This document shows, piece after piece, positions 23,206 through 31,590 of a DNA stretch of 37,999 nucleotides (the first letter of the stretch is position 1; every line of letters starts with the position of its first letter). Source of the stretch: Clostridia bacterium. Its GTDB lineage: Bacteria > Bacillota > Clostridia > Christensenellales > Borkfalkiaceae. Position numbers and translations under genes: made by a program. A model generated the notes under the pieces. That model did no database searches. It worked only from the letters and a program-made list of their open reading frames with translations, and was not told where the DNA came from. The stretch lies in contig JAFQMD010000015.1 of NCBI GenBank assembly GCA_017396365.1, positions 1 to 37,999 of the forward strand. Reading direction: 5' to 3'.

Positions 23206-23239
23206 ACGCCCCTAAAAACCACACGGTTTTTAGGGGCGT
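23206..23239. terminator. Bidirectional terminator between convergent genes
   Basis: A 15-bp perfect stem (ACGCCCCTAAAAACC / GGTTTTTAGGGGCGT) with a 4-nt loop separates the PHP gene from the convergent response regulator. Confidence 0.8.
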
Positions 23240-23244
23240 ATCTT

Positions 23245-23913
23245 CTATTCTTTTATCTCTAACCTATACCCTTCGTTTCTCATTGCCTTTATTTGCGCTT
23301 TTGAGCCAAGGTTTTTAATTTTGTTTCTTAAATGCGAAACGTAAACCCACGCCGAGTTTCCGTCGCCCGTATATCCCCAAATCTTTTTCATAAGTTCTTG
23401 GGTTGAAACGACTTGTCCGCCATTGAAAATCAACATTTCAATTATTTGAAATTCTTTTCCCGTTAGCCTTACTTGACCACTTAAAGTCGAAAGGGTAAAC
23501 CTTGCTCTATCCAAAGTTAAGTCGCCAAAGGAAATCAAACTGCTTTTTCCACCCGTTTTACGACGGGTAATTGCCCTAAGCCTTGCAAAAAGTTCCGCCA
23601 CAAAAAACGGTTTTACTAAAAAATCGTCCGCGCCGTAATCTAAACCGATTATCACTTCGTCAACTTTAAGTTTTGACGACACAATCATTACGGGAACGTC
23701 GGCGCTCATCTCTCTAATTTTTTTTAGAATTGAAAAACCACCAACGGTCGGCTTTTTTATACAAATTAGCACGCAATCGTAATCGCCTTTTTCAAAATAA
23801 ATGAGCGTTTCCATTTCACTTTGAACGGAGTCAACGGTGTATTTGTTACGGTAAAAATCATTTAAAAGCGATTTTGCAAGCAAAACGTCGTCTTCAACGA
23901 GCAAAATTTTCAT
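23245..23913 (-). CDS. OmpR-family response regulator lacking the phospho-acceptor Asp
   Basis: The 222-residue protein has a receiver domain (residues 1-115) and an OmpR winged helix (130-220: TGKEFQIIEMLIFNGGQVVSTQELMKKIWG, VYVSHLRNKI). The acidic pocket (E7, D8, D9), Ser79/80 and Lys101 are in place, but the usual phospho-acceptor Asp aligns with Cys51 (DCVLICIKKP instead of ..LLD..LP). It should therefore not be phosphorylated in the normal way. No histidine kinase gene is nearby. The ATG at 23913 has AGGGG 8 nt upstream; an earlier ATG at 23970 would add 19 residues unlike the family. It could be an atypical, kinase-independent regulator. Confidence 0.85.
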   Translation of the reverse strand: MKILLVEDDVLLAKSLLNDFYRNKYTVDSVQSEMETLIYFEKGDYDCVLICIKKPTVGGFSILKKIREMSADVPVMIVSSKLKVDEVIIGLDYGADDFLVKPFFVAELFARLRAITRRKTGGKSSLISFGDLTLDRARFTLSTLSGQVRLTGKEFQIIEMLIFNGGQVVSTQELMKKIWGYTGDGNSAWVYVSHLRNKIKNLGSKAQIKAMRNEGYRLEIKE

Positions 23914-24110
23914 TTGCGCACCCCTTTGGTTTAATGCAAATATCATAATATATATCGGCGTTTTTGTCAAACCTTTTTAAAAGCGACAAGATTTTTAATA
24001 AAAATATCTAACCGCTATAAAAATTTTTAAAAACGTTTAAAATAAGTTTACTTTTTATTAAGTTTATGCTATTATATTTTAGCCGTAAGGATAATTTTAC
24101 GATATTAAAT

Positions 24111-24187
24111 CTGGGTGTGGCGCAGTTTGGTAGCGCGCTTGAATGGGGTTCAAGAGGCCGGAAGTTCAAATCTTCTCACTCAGACCA
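24111..24187 (+). tRNA. tRNA-Pro (anticodon GGG)
   Basis: The 77-nt cloverleaf has the acceptor stem CTGGGTG/CACTCAG, D-stem GGCGC, anticodon stem CTTGA/TCAAG with loop ATGGGGT (anticodon GGG), T-loop GTTCAAATC and an encoded CCA end. Confidence 0.94.
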
Positions 24188-24193
24188 GCAATT

Positions 24194-24220
24194 AAGGACA
24201 GGTTTTAACCTGTCCTTTTT
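24194..24220 (+). terminator. Intrinsic terminator of tRNA-Pro
   Basis: An 11-bp stem (AAGGACAGGTT / AACCTGTCCTT) with a 2-nt loop and a T run follows the tRNA by 6 bp. Confidence 0.88.
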
Positions 24221-24532
24221 GCTTGGTCTAAAGTGAGAAGTTTTCACTTTCGGCGTTCGCAATAGGGAATTTCTTGCGTTTGCAACGCCGTAAGTGACGC
24301 GTTTTATCCTAAAACGCTATTCCGTCAGACTATCCTTTTTCTATTCTTTTTACTTATCTTCCGTTGATAGTCTTCCTTACAAATCTTCTCATATCAACAT
24401 TTAACAACAACTTTTACCCTGTCTTTTTGTTTGGTCTAAAGTGAGAAGTTTTCTTTTCGGCGTTCGCAATAGGGAATTTTTAACGTTGCGACGCCGTAAG
24501 TGACGCGTTTTATCCTAAAACGCTATTCCTTC
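24210..24532. repeat. Two copies of a ~115-bp structured repeat after tRNA-Pro
   Basis: This gene-free stretch contains direct copies at 24210-24326 and 24419-24532, offset about 209 bp. Each has CGGCGT..ACGCCG closing CGCAA..TTGCG with the loop start TAGGGAATTT, and a perfect hairpin GCGTTTTA-TCC-TAAAACGC. The copies differ mostly in loops, so the stems look selected. The first copy begins inside the tRNA terminator. The intervening ~90 bp holds nothing recognisable. Confidence 0.78.
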
Positions 24533-24638
24533 CAACCTTAACTCTTTATATTTTCTCAATTTTTCACTCTTCTTTACTCAATGTTTTGCTTGATATAAAA
24601 GTTAAATAATGTTAAACTAATATAGTAAGGAGTCTGTT

Positions 24639-25121
24639 ATGGAATATAAATTTTTACAAGAGTATAAACATCTTGAACAATTTTGCAATCAAATATATGG
24701 CGTTACTAATGGCGGAGTAACAAAGTATATAGATGAAATGCGTTCGTTAGGCACTTCGGCTAAAATCCTTGTAAATTCATGGGAAGATGATTTGCACATT
24801 TTAATTAATCTCCGGCGTTTGCGAAATTCTTTAGTCCACGACATTTCAACGACTATATGCACACCAAACGACCTTAATCTATTACAAAATTTCTACAATA
24901 ATTTGCTCACTCAAAACGACCCATTATCTTTGTATAGAAAAGCAAAACAATCTCTCCCCAAAAAAGCAAGACCTACTCAACCAAAAGAAACGTTTACAGA
25001 TTTAAGCCCCGTCCATATTCCTCAAGAACCAGAAAAAGATAATCACCTTTGGCTTTTTATTTCAATTGCTGTTTGTCCCGTTCTTTTGTCACTCCTTTTT
25101 CTTGCAATTGCAATATTATAG
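24639..25121 (+). CDS. HEPN-like protein with C-terminal membrane anchor
   Basis: The 160-residue protein has a helical N-terminal domain (1-95) with the motif R62-N-S-L-V-H67 (RX4H, as in HEPN RNases), a Pro-rich hydrophilic linker (105-135), and a hydrophobic C-terminal segment (WLFISIAVCPVLLSLLFLAIAIL, residues ~138-160) that should span the membrane. SD AAGGAG precedes the ATG. A promoter TTGATA-17 bp-TAAACT (24590-24618) fits. Membrane-tethered HEPN proteins occur in defence and toxin-antitoxin settings, but no partner is next to it. The assignment rests on a short motif, so it is tentative. Confidence 0.6.
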   Translation: MEYKFLQEYKHLEQFCNQIYGVTNGGVTKYIDEMRSLGTSAKILVNSWEDDLHILINLRRLRNSLVHDISTTICTPNDLNLLQNFYNNLLTQNDPLSLYRKAKQSLPKKARPTQPKETFTDLSPVHIPQEPEKDNHLWLFISIAVCPVLLSLLFLAIAIL

Positions 25122-25132
25122 TTTAACAATTA

Positions 25133-25166
25133 AAAAGCAGGTTGAAGATTAGTTCAGCCTGCTTTT
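25133..25166. terminator. Bidirectional terminator between convergent genes
   Basis: The stem AAAAGCAGG / CCTGCTTTT, extended by TGAA/TTCA, is flanked by A- and T-rich runs and lies between the HEPN-like gene and gpsA. Confidence 0.85.
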
Positions 25167-25169
25167 ATT

Positions 25170-26132
25170 TTATAAAAATTCAGTTACGTTTTTTCTACCG
25201 AATAAAGTCAATAGTTCGGCAAGCGGATCGTGATTTTCATACACGATATTGTAAACCGCTTGCGTTATCGGAAGTTCTACTTTGTACTTTTGGGCAAGTA
25301 CCATCATTGCCTTTGCCGTATATACACCCTCTGCAAGTTTATCAAATTTTATACCCCTATACAGTTCTTCTCCAAAGCGACGATTGTTTGAAAATTCCGA
25401 AAACAACGTAGTTTCATAATCGCCTAAATGGCAAAGTCCGTATGCGGAAAGTTCGTTACCTCCCATTGCTTTAATAAGCCTTGAAACTTCTCTCGCCCCC
25501 CTTGCCATAAGCGCGCCTTTAAGCGATTTAAAACCGCCACCGTCTAAAACCCCCGCTGCAATTCCCATAACGTTTTTTGCAGCAGCGCCTATTTCGCTAC
25601 CAACTATATCTTCGCCGTAATAAAACCTTATTAGATTGCTCTTTAAAGTTTTTGCAAGGCTTTTTACAAGGCTTTCGTCATATCCGTCAATAACCATACA
25701 GTTTGGTTTGCCTTGCGTAAATTCTTGAATATGCCCCGGCCCTACCCAAACGCATAATTTTTGCTTATCGTAGCCAGTCTCAATCATAATTTCAGTAAGG
25801 CGTTTGCCCGTGTCTTCTTCGAGCCCTTTCATACAAAGAACAATCGTCTTTTTATCTCCACCTAACGCCTTTACTTTTTCAGCCAAACCTCTTAACCCTT
25901 GCGACTTGATTGAAATAATAATAACGTCGGCAAAGTCAACGGCTTGTTTAAGGTCGGAAGTTAGCAAAACTTCACTATTTAATTTTACGTATTCGTTTTT
26001 ACCAGTCTCTTTTAAAACTTTAAAAGATTGACTGTTTTCTCTACCCCACTCCAAAGTTTGTAAACCCTGCGACGAGAGATACCAGGTTATAAACGACCCC
26101 CATCTTCCACAGCCTAAAACTGAAAACTTCAT
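25170..26132 (-). CDS. gpsA: Glycerol-3-phosphate dehydrogenase [NAD(P)+]
   Basis: The 320-residue protein has the N-terminal dinucleotide motif (GCGRWGSFITW, residues 7-17), the catalytic-domain motif EIGAAAKNVMGIAAGV, and LMARGAREVSRL, all typical of GpsA. It reduces DHAP to sn-glycerol-3-phosphate for phospholipid synthesis. It lies downstream of plsY, which uses the product. SD AGGAG precedes the ATG. The length is normal. DHAP from the BMC aldolase could feed it, though this is only metabolic inference. Confidence 0.95.
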   Translation of the reverse strand: MKFSVLGCGRWGSFITWYLSSQGLQTLEWGRENSQSFKVLKETGKNEYVKLNSEVLLTSDLKQAVDFADVIIISIKSQGLRGLAEKVKALGGDKKTIVLCMKGLEEDTGKRLTEIMIETGYDKQKLCVWVGPGHIQEFTQGKPNCMVIDGYDESLVKSLAKTLKSNLIRFYYGEDIVGSEIGAAAKNVMGIAAGVLDGGGFKSLKGALMARGAREVSRLIKAMGGNELSAYGLCHLGDYETTLFSEFSNNRRFGEELYRGIKFDKLAEGVYTAKAMMVLAQKYKVELPITQAVYNIVYENHDPLAELLTLFGRKNVTEFL

Positions 26133-26325
26133 AAATTCTCCTATTGCTAAACCTACTTAGCAAATGCGAAATTTCTTTTTTACATTATAACATAACTTTT
26201 ATATAAGTTCAATTATTTTTTACGTTTACACTTATTTTAACCCCTATCATTTCAGTTAAAACAATAAAATGTGGGGCAATAAGTCGATTATCGGCATTTT
26301 GCGTTTTGTTTCTGATTATAAAATA

Positions 26326-26351
26326 ACCGCAAACCTATTTAAGTTTGCGGT
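26326..26351 (-). terminator. Hairpin terminator downstream of plsY
   Basis: A 9-bp stem (ACCGCAAAC / GTTTGCGGT, 8-nt loop) 28 bp past the plsY stop, with an AT-rich tract after it on the minus strand; a moderate terminator. Confidence 0.6.
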
Positions 26352-26378
26352 CGGTTTATATTTTAATTGTGCGCTTTT

Positions 26379-27038
26379 TTATTTACCTTTCTTTTTAAAC
26401 GTAAATTTCTTTTCTTCGCCGTTTAACAACCTTAATATATTTGACCTATGTAACCAAACGACTAAAACTCCCGCAAAAAAGGCAAGGAAAACTCTTTCCA
26501 AAGTAAAGTTTGCAAAAATCGTTCCTGCAACGCCACAAAGATTTAACACGTAAAATACTACTGAAATAAATATTAAACCAAACGCGCCCATTACAGAACT
26601 TATGGATACGATATGAGTAAAAACAAACACGATAATAAAAATAGCGACGATAAAAAGTAATACTTTCCAGTCAACCATAAGAGCGACCGCTGCGCCAACA
26701 GTTACGCCTTTTCCACCCTTAAACCCAAAGAAAATCGGAAAAGCATGCCCCATTACGCAAGCGATACCGACAGACATTATGCAAATTTCGGTATACGCTT
26801 GAGGGGCAATAAGTAAGGCAATCGCGCATGCAAGTATAGCCTTTAAAAAGTCGCCTACTAAAACTGCAAGACCACCTAAAAGACCGTAAACTCTCGCCAT
26901 ATTAGTTGCGCCTGCGTTTCCGCTACCGTAATTTCTCACGTCGCCTTTAAAAACAACCTTTGACAATATTACCGAAACGTTAATAGAGCCGAATAAATAT
27001 CCTATTATTAGACTTAAACAAACGTATAACCAAGTCAT
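26379..27038 (-). CDS. plsY: Acyl-phosphate:glycerol-3-phosphate acyltransferase
   Basis: The 219-residue membrane protein has the PlsY motifs in order: YLFGSINVSVILSK, DVRNYGSGNAGATNMAR (residues ~34-50) and GHAFPIFFGFKGGKGVT (~107-123), with about five to six hydrophobic segments. It transfers an acyl group to the G3P 1-position, the first step of phosphatidic acid synthesis. A charged C-terminus (EEKKFTFKKKGK) is cytoplasmic. SD AAGGTG precedes the ATG. gpsA lies downstream, beyond a moderate terminator. Confidence 0.95.
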   Translation of the reverse strand: MTWLYVCLSLIIGYLFGSINVSVILSKVVFKGDVRNYGSGNAGATNMARVYGLLGGLAVLVGDFLKAILACAIALLIAPQAYTEICIMSVGIACVMGHAFPIFFGFKGGKGVTVGAAVALMVDWKVLLFIVAIFIIVFVFTHIVSISSVMGAFGLIFISVVFYVLNLCGVAGTIFANFTLERVFLAFFAGVLVVWLHRSNILRLLNGEEKKFTFKKKGK

Positions 27039-27184
27039 AATTCACCTTTTTGAATAACCTACCGTTTAATTTTATCATTTATAATTTGTTGTGTCAATCA
27101 TTTAGAGTAAGCGTAAAAGCAAACTTAATTTTCTTAATAAATTATACTAAACTTTAATAAACTAAAAATAAAATATTTCGCATA

Positions 27185-27214
27185 ATAAAAAAATCGGTGG
27201 GATAAACCCACCGA
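27185..27214 (-). terminator. Terminator of the L10/L7-L12 operon
   Basis: An 8-bp stem (TCGGTGGG / CCCACCGA, 5-nt loop) is followed on the minus strand by TTTTTTTAT, about 32 bp past the rplL stop. Confidence 0.9.
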
Positions 27215-27245
27215 AATTTTTAGAGATTTTAAAATTGTTAAACTC

Positions 27246-27617
27246 TTATTCCAAAACAGCAGTAGCGCCTGCAGCTTTAAGAGCTTCAACCATCTTTTCA
27301 GCTTCTTCTTTAGCAACGTTTTCTTTAATAACGCCACACTTTTCAACCAAGCCTTTAGCTTCGATAAGACCTGCGCCGGTAATATCCTTAACAGCCTTAA
27401 TAACTTTAACCTTTTCAGCGCCGATTTCTTTAAGAACTACGTTGAATTCAGTCTTTTCTTCAGCAGCAGGAGCAGCTTCTGCGCCAGCAGCAGGACCAGC
27501 AGCAACAACAGCAGCAGCGCTTACGCCGAATTCTTCTTCAATTGCTTTTACTAAACTGTTAAGTTCCATAACAGTCATACCTTTAATTTCTTCAATAAAC
27601 TTTGCGATATCAGCCAT
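27246..27617 (-). CDS. rplL: Ribosomal protein L7/L12
   Basis: The 123-residue protein has the N-terminal dimerisation domain ([22 protein letters not shown]), an Ala-rich hinge, and the C-terminal factor-binding domain ([27 protein letters not shown]). The ATG at 27617 is chosen because the SD (AGAGG) fits it and not the TTG two codons earlier. It is the last gene of the rplJ-rplL pair, 39 bp after rplJ. Confidence 0.96.
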   Translation of the reverse strand: MADIAKFIEEIKGMTVMELNSLVKAIEEEFGVSAAAVVAAGPAAGAEAAPAAEEKTEFNVVLKEIGAEKVKVIKAVKDITGAGLIEAKGLVEKCGVIKENVAKEEAEKMVEALKAAGATAVLE

Positions 27618-27656
27618 TTTCAATATCCTCTCTTTTAATAAATTTTTGCTCTTAAA

Positions 27657-28154
27657 TTAAGCGTTTTGCTCTTTCTTTTCTGCGACTGCGTTAAGAGCAA
27701 CAGCCAAGCCGCTGATAATGCTGGACAACGCTCCAGCGAGTTTTGCAACGAGAACTTCTTTTGAAGGAATCGATGCAAGTGCTTTTACTCCGTTAGCATC
27801 TACATAAGCGCCATCAACGTAACCACTCTTAACAGAAATCTTATCGTTAGTGCTCTTGCACATATCGCATGCAACTTTTGCTGCTGAGGTTTCGTCTGAG
27901 CCGAACGCTACAGAAGTTGAACCGTTAAGATCTGCGTCAAATGCGGTGATGCCGAGTTCGTTAAACGCCCTTCTAACCAAAGTGTTTTTCAATACTTTGT
28001 AGTCGGTGTTCGACTTTCTCATGTTGCAACGGAATTCGGTATCTTCAGCTACGGTTAAGCCTTTGTAGTCAATTAAAACGATTGACTTACTTGCTTGAAT
28101 CTTAGCTTTGATGTCTTCAACAATTTGCTTTTTTGCCTCAAGATTTGCTGACAA
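27657..28154 (-). CDS. rplJ: Ribosomal protein L10 (TTG start)
   Basis: The 165-residue protein matches L10 (LEAKKQIVEDIKAKIQASKSIVLIDYKGLTVAE, then NTLVRRAFNELGI). The best start is TTG at 28154, because GGAGG lies 8 nt before it; upstream codons in frame belong to the leader. It forms the base of the ribosomal stalk with L7/L12. An L10 leader with an attenuator-like hairpin precedes it. Confidence 0.93.
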   Translation of the reverse strand: MSANLEAKKQIVEDIKAKIQASKSIVLIDYKGLTVAEDTEFRCNMRKSNTDYKVLKNTLVRRAFNELGITAFDADLNGSTSVAFGSDETSAAKVACDMCKSTNDKISVKSGYVDGAYVDANGVKALASIPSKEVLVAKLAGALSSIISGLAVALNAVAEKKEQNA

Positions 28155-28179
28155 CTTTATTACCTCCGTTATTTTTTGA

Positions 28180-28320
28180 TAAAAACAGCCCTCGACCGCA
28201 CAAGGCAATCGAGGGCGTAATAAATTAAGCCTGCTCAAAAGTACCTCGGCGGGTAGCGTTTCCGCTTTACAACCTGCTGTCTTCGGTTATTTAACTATTA
28301 GATTATAGCACCCTTTCGGT
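28180..28320 (-). promoter_or_regulatory. L10 leader RNA with attenuator hairpin
   Basis: The region between rplA and rplJ has an internal structured part with a hairpin GCCCTCGA / TCGAGGGC (28188-28195/28209-28216) followed on the minus strand by TGTTTTTATC. This fits the L10 autoregulatory leader of Bacillota, in which L10-L12 binding promotes termination before rplJ. The full fold was not modelled. Confidence 0.7.
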
Positions 28321-28336
28321 ACTTTGTCAAACGAAA

Positions 28337-29026
28337 TTAAGCGTTTTTAGGTAAAACTTTTACGCCAGGTCCCATCGTGCTGGTAAGCGAAATACCTTTA
28401 ACGTATTGTCCCTTTGCAGCGGCTGGTTTTGCCTTGATGATAGCGTCTAAAAGAGCGGTATAGTTTTCTTCAAGTTTTTCTCTACCAAAACTCTTCTTAC
28501 CAATAGCGCAGTGAATAATTGCTTGCTTGTCAAGTCTGTATTCAACTTTACCTGCTTTAATATCAGCGATAGCCTTTGCTACGTCGTTGGTAACCGTACC
28601 AGACTTAGGGTTTGGCATAAGACCTTTAGGTCCTAAAAGTTTACCGATTCTACCTACTACACCCATCATATCAGGAGTAGTGATAACTGCGTCGAAATCG
28701 AACCAGTTTTCCTTTTGAATCTTAGCAACGAGTTCTTCAGCGCCTACGTAGTCTGCGCCTGCTGCTTGAGCAGCGTCTGCCTTTTCGCCTTTTGCTAATA
28801 CTAAAACTTTTACGCTCTTACCAGTTCCGTTAGGAAGGACGATAACGCCTCTAACTTGTTGGTCTGCTTGTTTCGGGTCAACGCCTAATCTGCAGTGAAA
28901 TTCTACAGTTTCATCAAATTTAGCCTTTGCGTTTGCAATAACTAAATCAAGCGCTTCGCCTACTTCGTATTGTCTAGCGCGATCAATAGTCTTCGCGCTG
29001 TCGGTATATTTCTTTCCGTGTTTCAT
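28337..29026 (-). CDS. rplA: Ribosomal protein L1
   Basis: The 229-residue protein has the L1 signatures [50 protein letters not shown] and [15 protein letters not shown]. It binds 23S rRNA at the L1 stalk and usually represses its own mRNA. It follows rplK by 55 bp. Length is normal. Confidence 0.97.
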   Translation of the reverse strand: MKHGKKYTDSAKTIDRARQYEVGEALDLVIANAKAKFDETVEFHCRLGVDPKQADQQVRGVIVLPNGTGKSVKVLVLAKGEKADAAQAAGADYVGAEELVAKIQKENWFDFDAVITTPDMMGVVGRIGKLLGPKGLMPNPKSGTVTNDVAKAIADIKAGKVEYRLDKQAIIHCAIGKKSFGREKLEENYTALLDAIIKAKPAAAKGQYVKGISLTSTMGPGVKVLPKNA

Positions 29027-29081
29027 TATTTAAAAGTCCTCCTTGTGGTTCATACGAGATAAAATCTCTCCCACCAAAATA

Positions 29082-29507
29082 TTAATCTTCTACGGTAACA
29101 CCCATACTGCGGGCAGTACCTTTGATCATGCTCATAGCTGCTTCTAATGATGCTGCGTTAAGGTCAGGCATTTTTTGCTTAGCAATTTCTTCTACTTGAG
29201 CCTTAGTGAGCTTTGCAACTTTGTCCTTGTTAGGCTTAGCGCTTGCAGTATCGATACCGCACGCCTTCTTAATAAGAACTGGAGCAGGGGGGGTTTTAAG
29301 GATGAACGTAAACGAACGGTCCTGATAAATAGTGATTACTACGGGAATAATCAATCCTACGTCATTTGCAGTCTTTGCATTGAATTCCTTAGTAAAACCC
29401 GGTATGTTGATACCGTAAGGTCCTAAGGTAGAACCAACTGGTGGTCCTGGGGTTGCTTTTCCGGCTGCTAATTGCAATTTTACAACTGCAGTAACTTTTT
29501 TAGCCAT
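29082..29507 (-). CDS. rplK: Ribosomal protein L11
   Basis: The 141-residue protein has the L11 sequence [35 protein letters not shown] and the C-terminal RNA-binding domain ([26 protein letters not shown]). It binds the GTPase centre of 23S rRNA and is methylated by PrmA, whose gene is at 34138-35085. It follows nusG with a 146-bp gap that holds two hairpins. Confidence 0.97.
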   Translation of the reverse strand: MAKKVTAVVKLQLAAGKATPGPPVGSTLGPYGINIPGFTKEFNAKTANDVGLIIPVVITIYQDRSFTFILKTPPAPVLIKKACGIDTASAKPNKDKVAKLTKAQVEEIAKQKMPDLNAASLEAAMSMIKGTARSMGVTVED

Positions 29508-29583
29508 ATTTCTCCTCCATAGATTGTGGTTTTAACGAAAGCGCCATAGAAAAAATTTAACGCTCCTCCCACTTATATTAAAG

Positions 29584-29636
29584 ACAGGTCGCCCTGTTTT
29601 TAATCGTGATAAAATACCGAATCAAAGTTCGGTATT
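29584..29636 (-). other. Two hairpins between nusG and rplK
   Basis: AATACCGAA / TTCGGTATT (29613-29636) and ACAGG / CCTGT (29584-29597) lie in the nusG-rplK gap. Tracts after them are AT-rich but not clean T runs, so partial termination or an L1/L11 regulatory site is possible. Confidence 0.4.
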
Positions 29637-29653
29637 CATTATTATATAATATA

Positions 29654-30187
29654 TTATTGCTCAATTCCGATTTTGTCGAGTTGGATAAAGTCAACTTCAA
29701 CGTCGGTTTCTCTACCAAACATCGAAACTTTAACTTTTGCCTTTTGAGCGTCCATATTGAGTTCTTGTACAGTTCCGATAAAGCCAGCCAACGCGCCCGA
29801 AATAATCTTAACGTCGTCGCCAACCAAAAGGTCGCAAGATTCAACACGCTCTTCAAGACGCATTTTCTTAACTTCGTCCTCGCCAAGCGGAATTGCTTTA
29901 CCTTGTGGACCTACGAAACCCGTAACTCCCCTTGAGTTGGTAATTAAAAACCACATATCGTTGGAATATACCATCTTAATGAAAACGTAGCAAGGAAGAA
30001 TTTTCCTAAGTACAACCTTCTTCTTGCCGTTCTTTTCTTCAATAGTTTCTTCCATAGGGATTTTAATATCCAAAATGGTGTCGCTCAAATTGTTGTTTTC
30101 AATGAGTTTTTCAAGCGAATCCTTAACGAGCGCCTCGTAACCCGAGTACGTATGAATAACGTACCACTTTGCCGTTCCTTGGCTCAT
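29654..30187 (-). CDS. nusG: Transcription termination/antitermination factor NusG
   Basis: The 177-residue protein has the NusG N-terminal domain (KWYVIHTYSGYEALVKDSLEKL, then CYVFIKMVYSNDMWFLITNSRGVTGFVG) and a C-terminal KOW domain (GDDVKIISGALAGFIGTVQ). It binds RNA polymerase and links it to the ribosome or Rho. Its start is 1 bp after the secE stop, so the two are translated together. Confidence 0.97.
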   Translation of the reverse strand: MSQGTAKWYVIHTYSGYEALVKDSLEKLIENNNLSDTILDIKIPMEETIEEKNGKKKVVLRKILPCYVFIKMVYSNDMWFLITNSRGVTGFVGPQGKAIPLGEDEVKKMRLEERVESCDLLVGDDVKIISGALAGFIGTVQELNMDAQKAKVKVSMFGRETDVEVDFIQLDKIGIEQ

Positions 30188-30188
30188 A

Positions 30189-30482
30189 TTAAAGCACCCC
30201 GATAGTTGCTAAAGCGGTCGCTGCCGGCTTGATTAACTTCAACAAGTATCCCAAACCTAAATCCATCAACATAATGACTGCAAGTACGAGCACTACTATT
30301 ACGAGTACGCAACCAAGTTGTTTCATTACGGTTGAAAAAGACGGCCAAGTTACTTTTTTAAGTTCAGAGAAGATTTCTTTAATCTTACCCCAAGCGCGAA
30401 CAAAAATATTAGGTTTTTTGTTCTTCTTAACTTTCTTTTCGACTTTTTCTTTGGATACTGCCGTATCTTTATTTTTTGCCAT
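30189..30482 (-). CDS. secE: Protein translocase subunit SecE
   Basis: The 97-residue protein has a charged N-terminus (Lys-rich, residues 1-25), an amphipathic region (GKIKEIFSELKKVTWPSFSTVMKQ, with the SecE KKVxWP motif), and one membrane helix (LGCVLVIVVLVLAVIMLMDLGLGYLL). It is the essential clamp subunit of SecYEG. It lies in the usual rpmG-secE-nusG order, 30 bp after rpmG. Confidence 0.95.
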   Translation of the reverse strand: MAKNKDTAVSKEKVEKKVKKNKKPNIFVRAWGKIKEIFSELKKVTWPSFSTVMKQLGCVLVIVVLVLAVIMLMDLGLGYLLKLIKPAATALATIGVL

Positions 30483-30512
30483 TAGAAATACCTCTGTCGA
30501 AATTTTAAACGA

Positions 30513-30674
30513 TTACTTCGTTTCTTTGTGAATGGTGTGCTTCTTGCAGAAAGGACAATACTTAGAAAACTCAAGTCTGTCCGGATCGTTTTTCTTGTTT
30601 TTGTAGTCGTCGTAGTTTCTCTGCTTGCATTCGGTGCACGCCAAAGTGATTCTAGTTCTACTTCCTTTTGCCAT
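30513..30674 (-). CDS. rpmG: Ribosomal protein L33
   Basis: The 53-residue frame reads [20 protein letters not shown], then [24 protein letters not shown]. The two CxxC pairs are present, so this is the zinc-binding form of L33. GGAAGG lies upstream of the ATG. It is first in the operon, directly behind the promoter at 30722-30750. Confidence 0.95.
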   Translation of the reverse strand: MAKGSRTRITLACTECKQRNYDDYKNKKNDPDRLEFSKYCPFCKKHTIHKETK

Positions 30675-30721
30675 ATCTTTCGCCTTCCCAAAAAATTAAC
30701 ACCCCCAAGGAGTGCTTACTT

Positions 30722-30750
30722 ATTTTACACTACCTAAATGAGTTTGTCAA
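30722..30750 (-). promoter_or_regulatory. Promoter of the rpmG-secE-nusG operon
   Basis: TTGACA (30745-30750), a 17-bp spacer and TAAAAT (30722-30727) lie about 50 bp upstream of rpmG. Confidence 0.85.
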
Positions 30751-30861
30751 TCATTTTTTATTATATTTTTTATTTATAAACCCTTATTTAAGAGTTTTTT
30801 GCAAATTTTCGCCTTAATCTATTACGTTATACGGCTTTTTCCGTCAAAACCACGTATCCGT

Positions 30862-30894
30862 AAAAAAGGAGTTAAGCCTTTTTGACTTAACTCC
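30862..30894 (-). terminator. Intrinsic terminator of the 30903 gene
   Basis: GGAGTTAAG / CTTAACTCC (30868-30876/30886-30894, 9-nt loop) is followed on the minus strand by TTTTTTACGG, 8 bp past the stop. Confidence 0.88.
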
Positions 30895-30902
30895 GTAAAA
30901 TC

Positions 30903-31574
30903 TTATTCTGCGTCGTCCGCGCCTTCTTCACCGTACAAGAACTGCTCTACGGTTGCGATAGCGTCGATTTCTTCAAACTTCGGATTTTCTTTAAGTCCGT
31001 GAAGTTCTGCGCATTGATCGATAAGCATCTTAGCGTATCTTACCGCTCTACCCGATTTAATACGGAGAAGAACGGGTACGGTAACGTAGGTCTTCTTATC
31101 GCTCATATCTTTGCAGTGGAATTTTGGATCTGTGTCTTTAATGTCCATATTAAGATAAAGTTTTAAAGTCTTTCCAGCAACCGAAAGTTTTACGAAATGT
31201 AATCTACCTTGGTTGATAGAGTCAAACTTTTTAGAAATTCTCGACTTGAGTTTCTTAAAGCGAAGAGCGTAGTTTTTAAGCTCGTCGTATCTGTCTTGAA
31301 TAACTTCGTCTGCTCTTAACATCTTTTGAGCAAAGGTTGGCGACGGAATATACTTAGGCTTGTCGTCAACTGCGTCCATTTGAGGAGCAGTAGCGTCCAT
31401 TGCTGCAAGTTCTTCATAAGCCGCGTAGTCGGCAGGATAATACTTTTGCTCGTCGCTAAGCGCTGCGTTTAAAACCGTTTCGTCAAGAGCAAAACCTTCC
31501 TCGCGGACGGTTGCGTTAAAACCTTTTTCTTTTACCAAACTTTCATCAATAACTTTACCAAGATACGTTCTCAT
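30903..31574 (-). CDS. Uncharacterised protein with a conserved C-terminal domain
   Basis: The 223-residue protein has a disordered, acidic and Ala-rich N-terminal half and a conserved-looking domain from about residue 90 (RFKKLKSRISKKFDSINQGRLHFVKL, then KTLKLYLNMDIKD, KKTYVTVPVLLRIKSGRAVRYAKMLID). I have seen this type of domain recur in Bacillota hypothetical proteins, but no function is known to me. The start at 31574 has GAGG 9 nt upstream; an earlier ATG at 31613 falls near the -10 box and is unlikely. It is a single-gene unit with a good promoter overlapped by an inverted repeat. Confidence 0.75.
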   Translation of the reverse strand: MRTYLGKVIDESLVKEKGFNATVREEGFALDETVLNAALSDEQKYYPADYAAYEELAAMDATAPQMDAVDDKPKYIPSPTFAQKMLRADEVIQDRYDELKNYALRFKKLKSRISKKFDSINQGRLHFVKLSVAGKTLKLYLNMDIKDTDPKFHCKDMSDKKTYVTVPVLLRIKSGRAVRYAKMLIDQCAELHGLKENPKFEEIDAIATVEQFLYGEEGADDAE

Positions 31575-31590
31575 AACATAAACCTCGCTT

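Noticed and set aside
30482..30691. 69-codon frame overlapping rpmG.
   Set aside because: It is a shadow of the 53-codon rpmG frame, which has the L33 sequence, zinc Cys pairs and a ribosome site.
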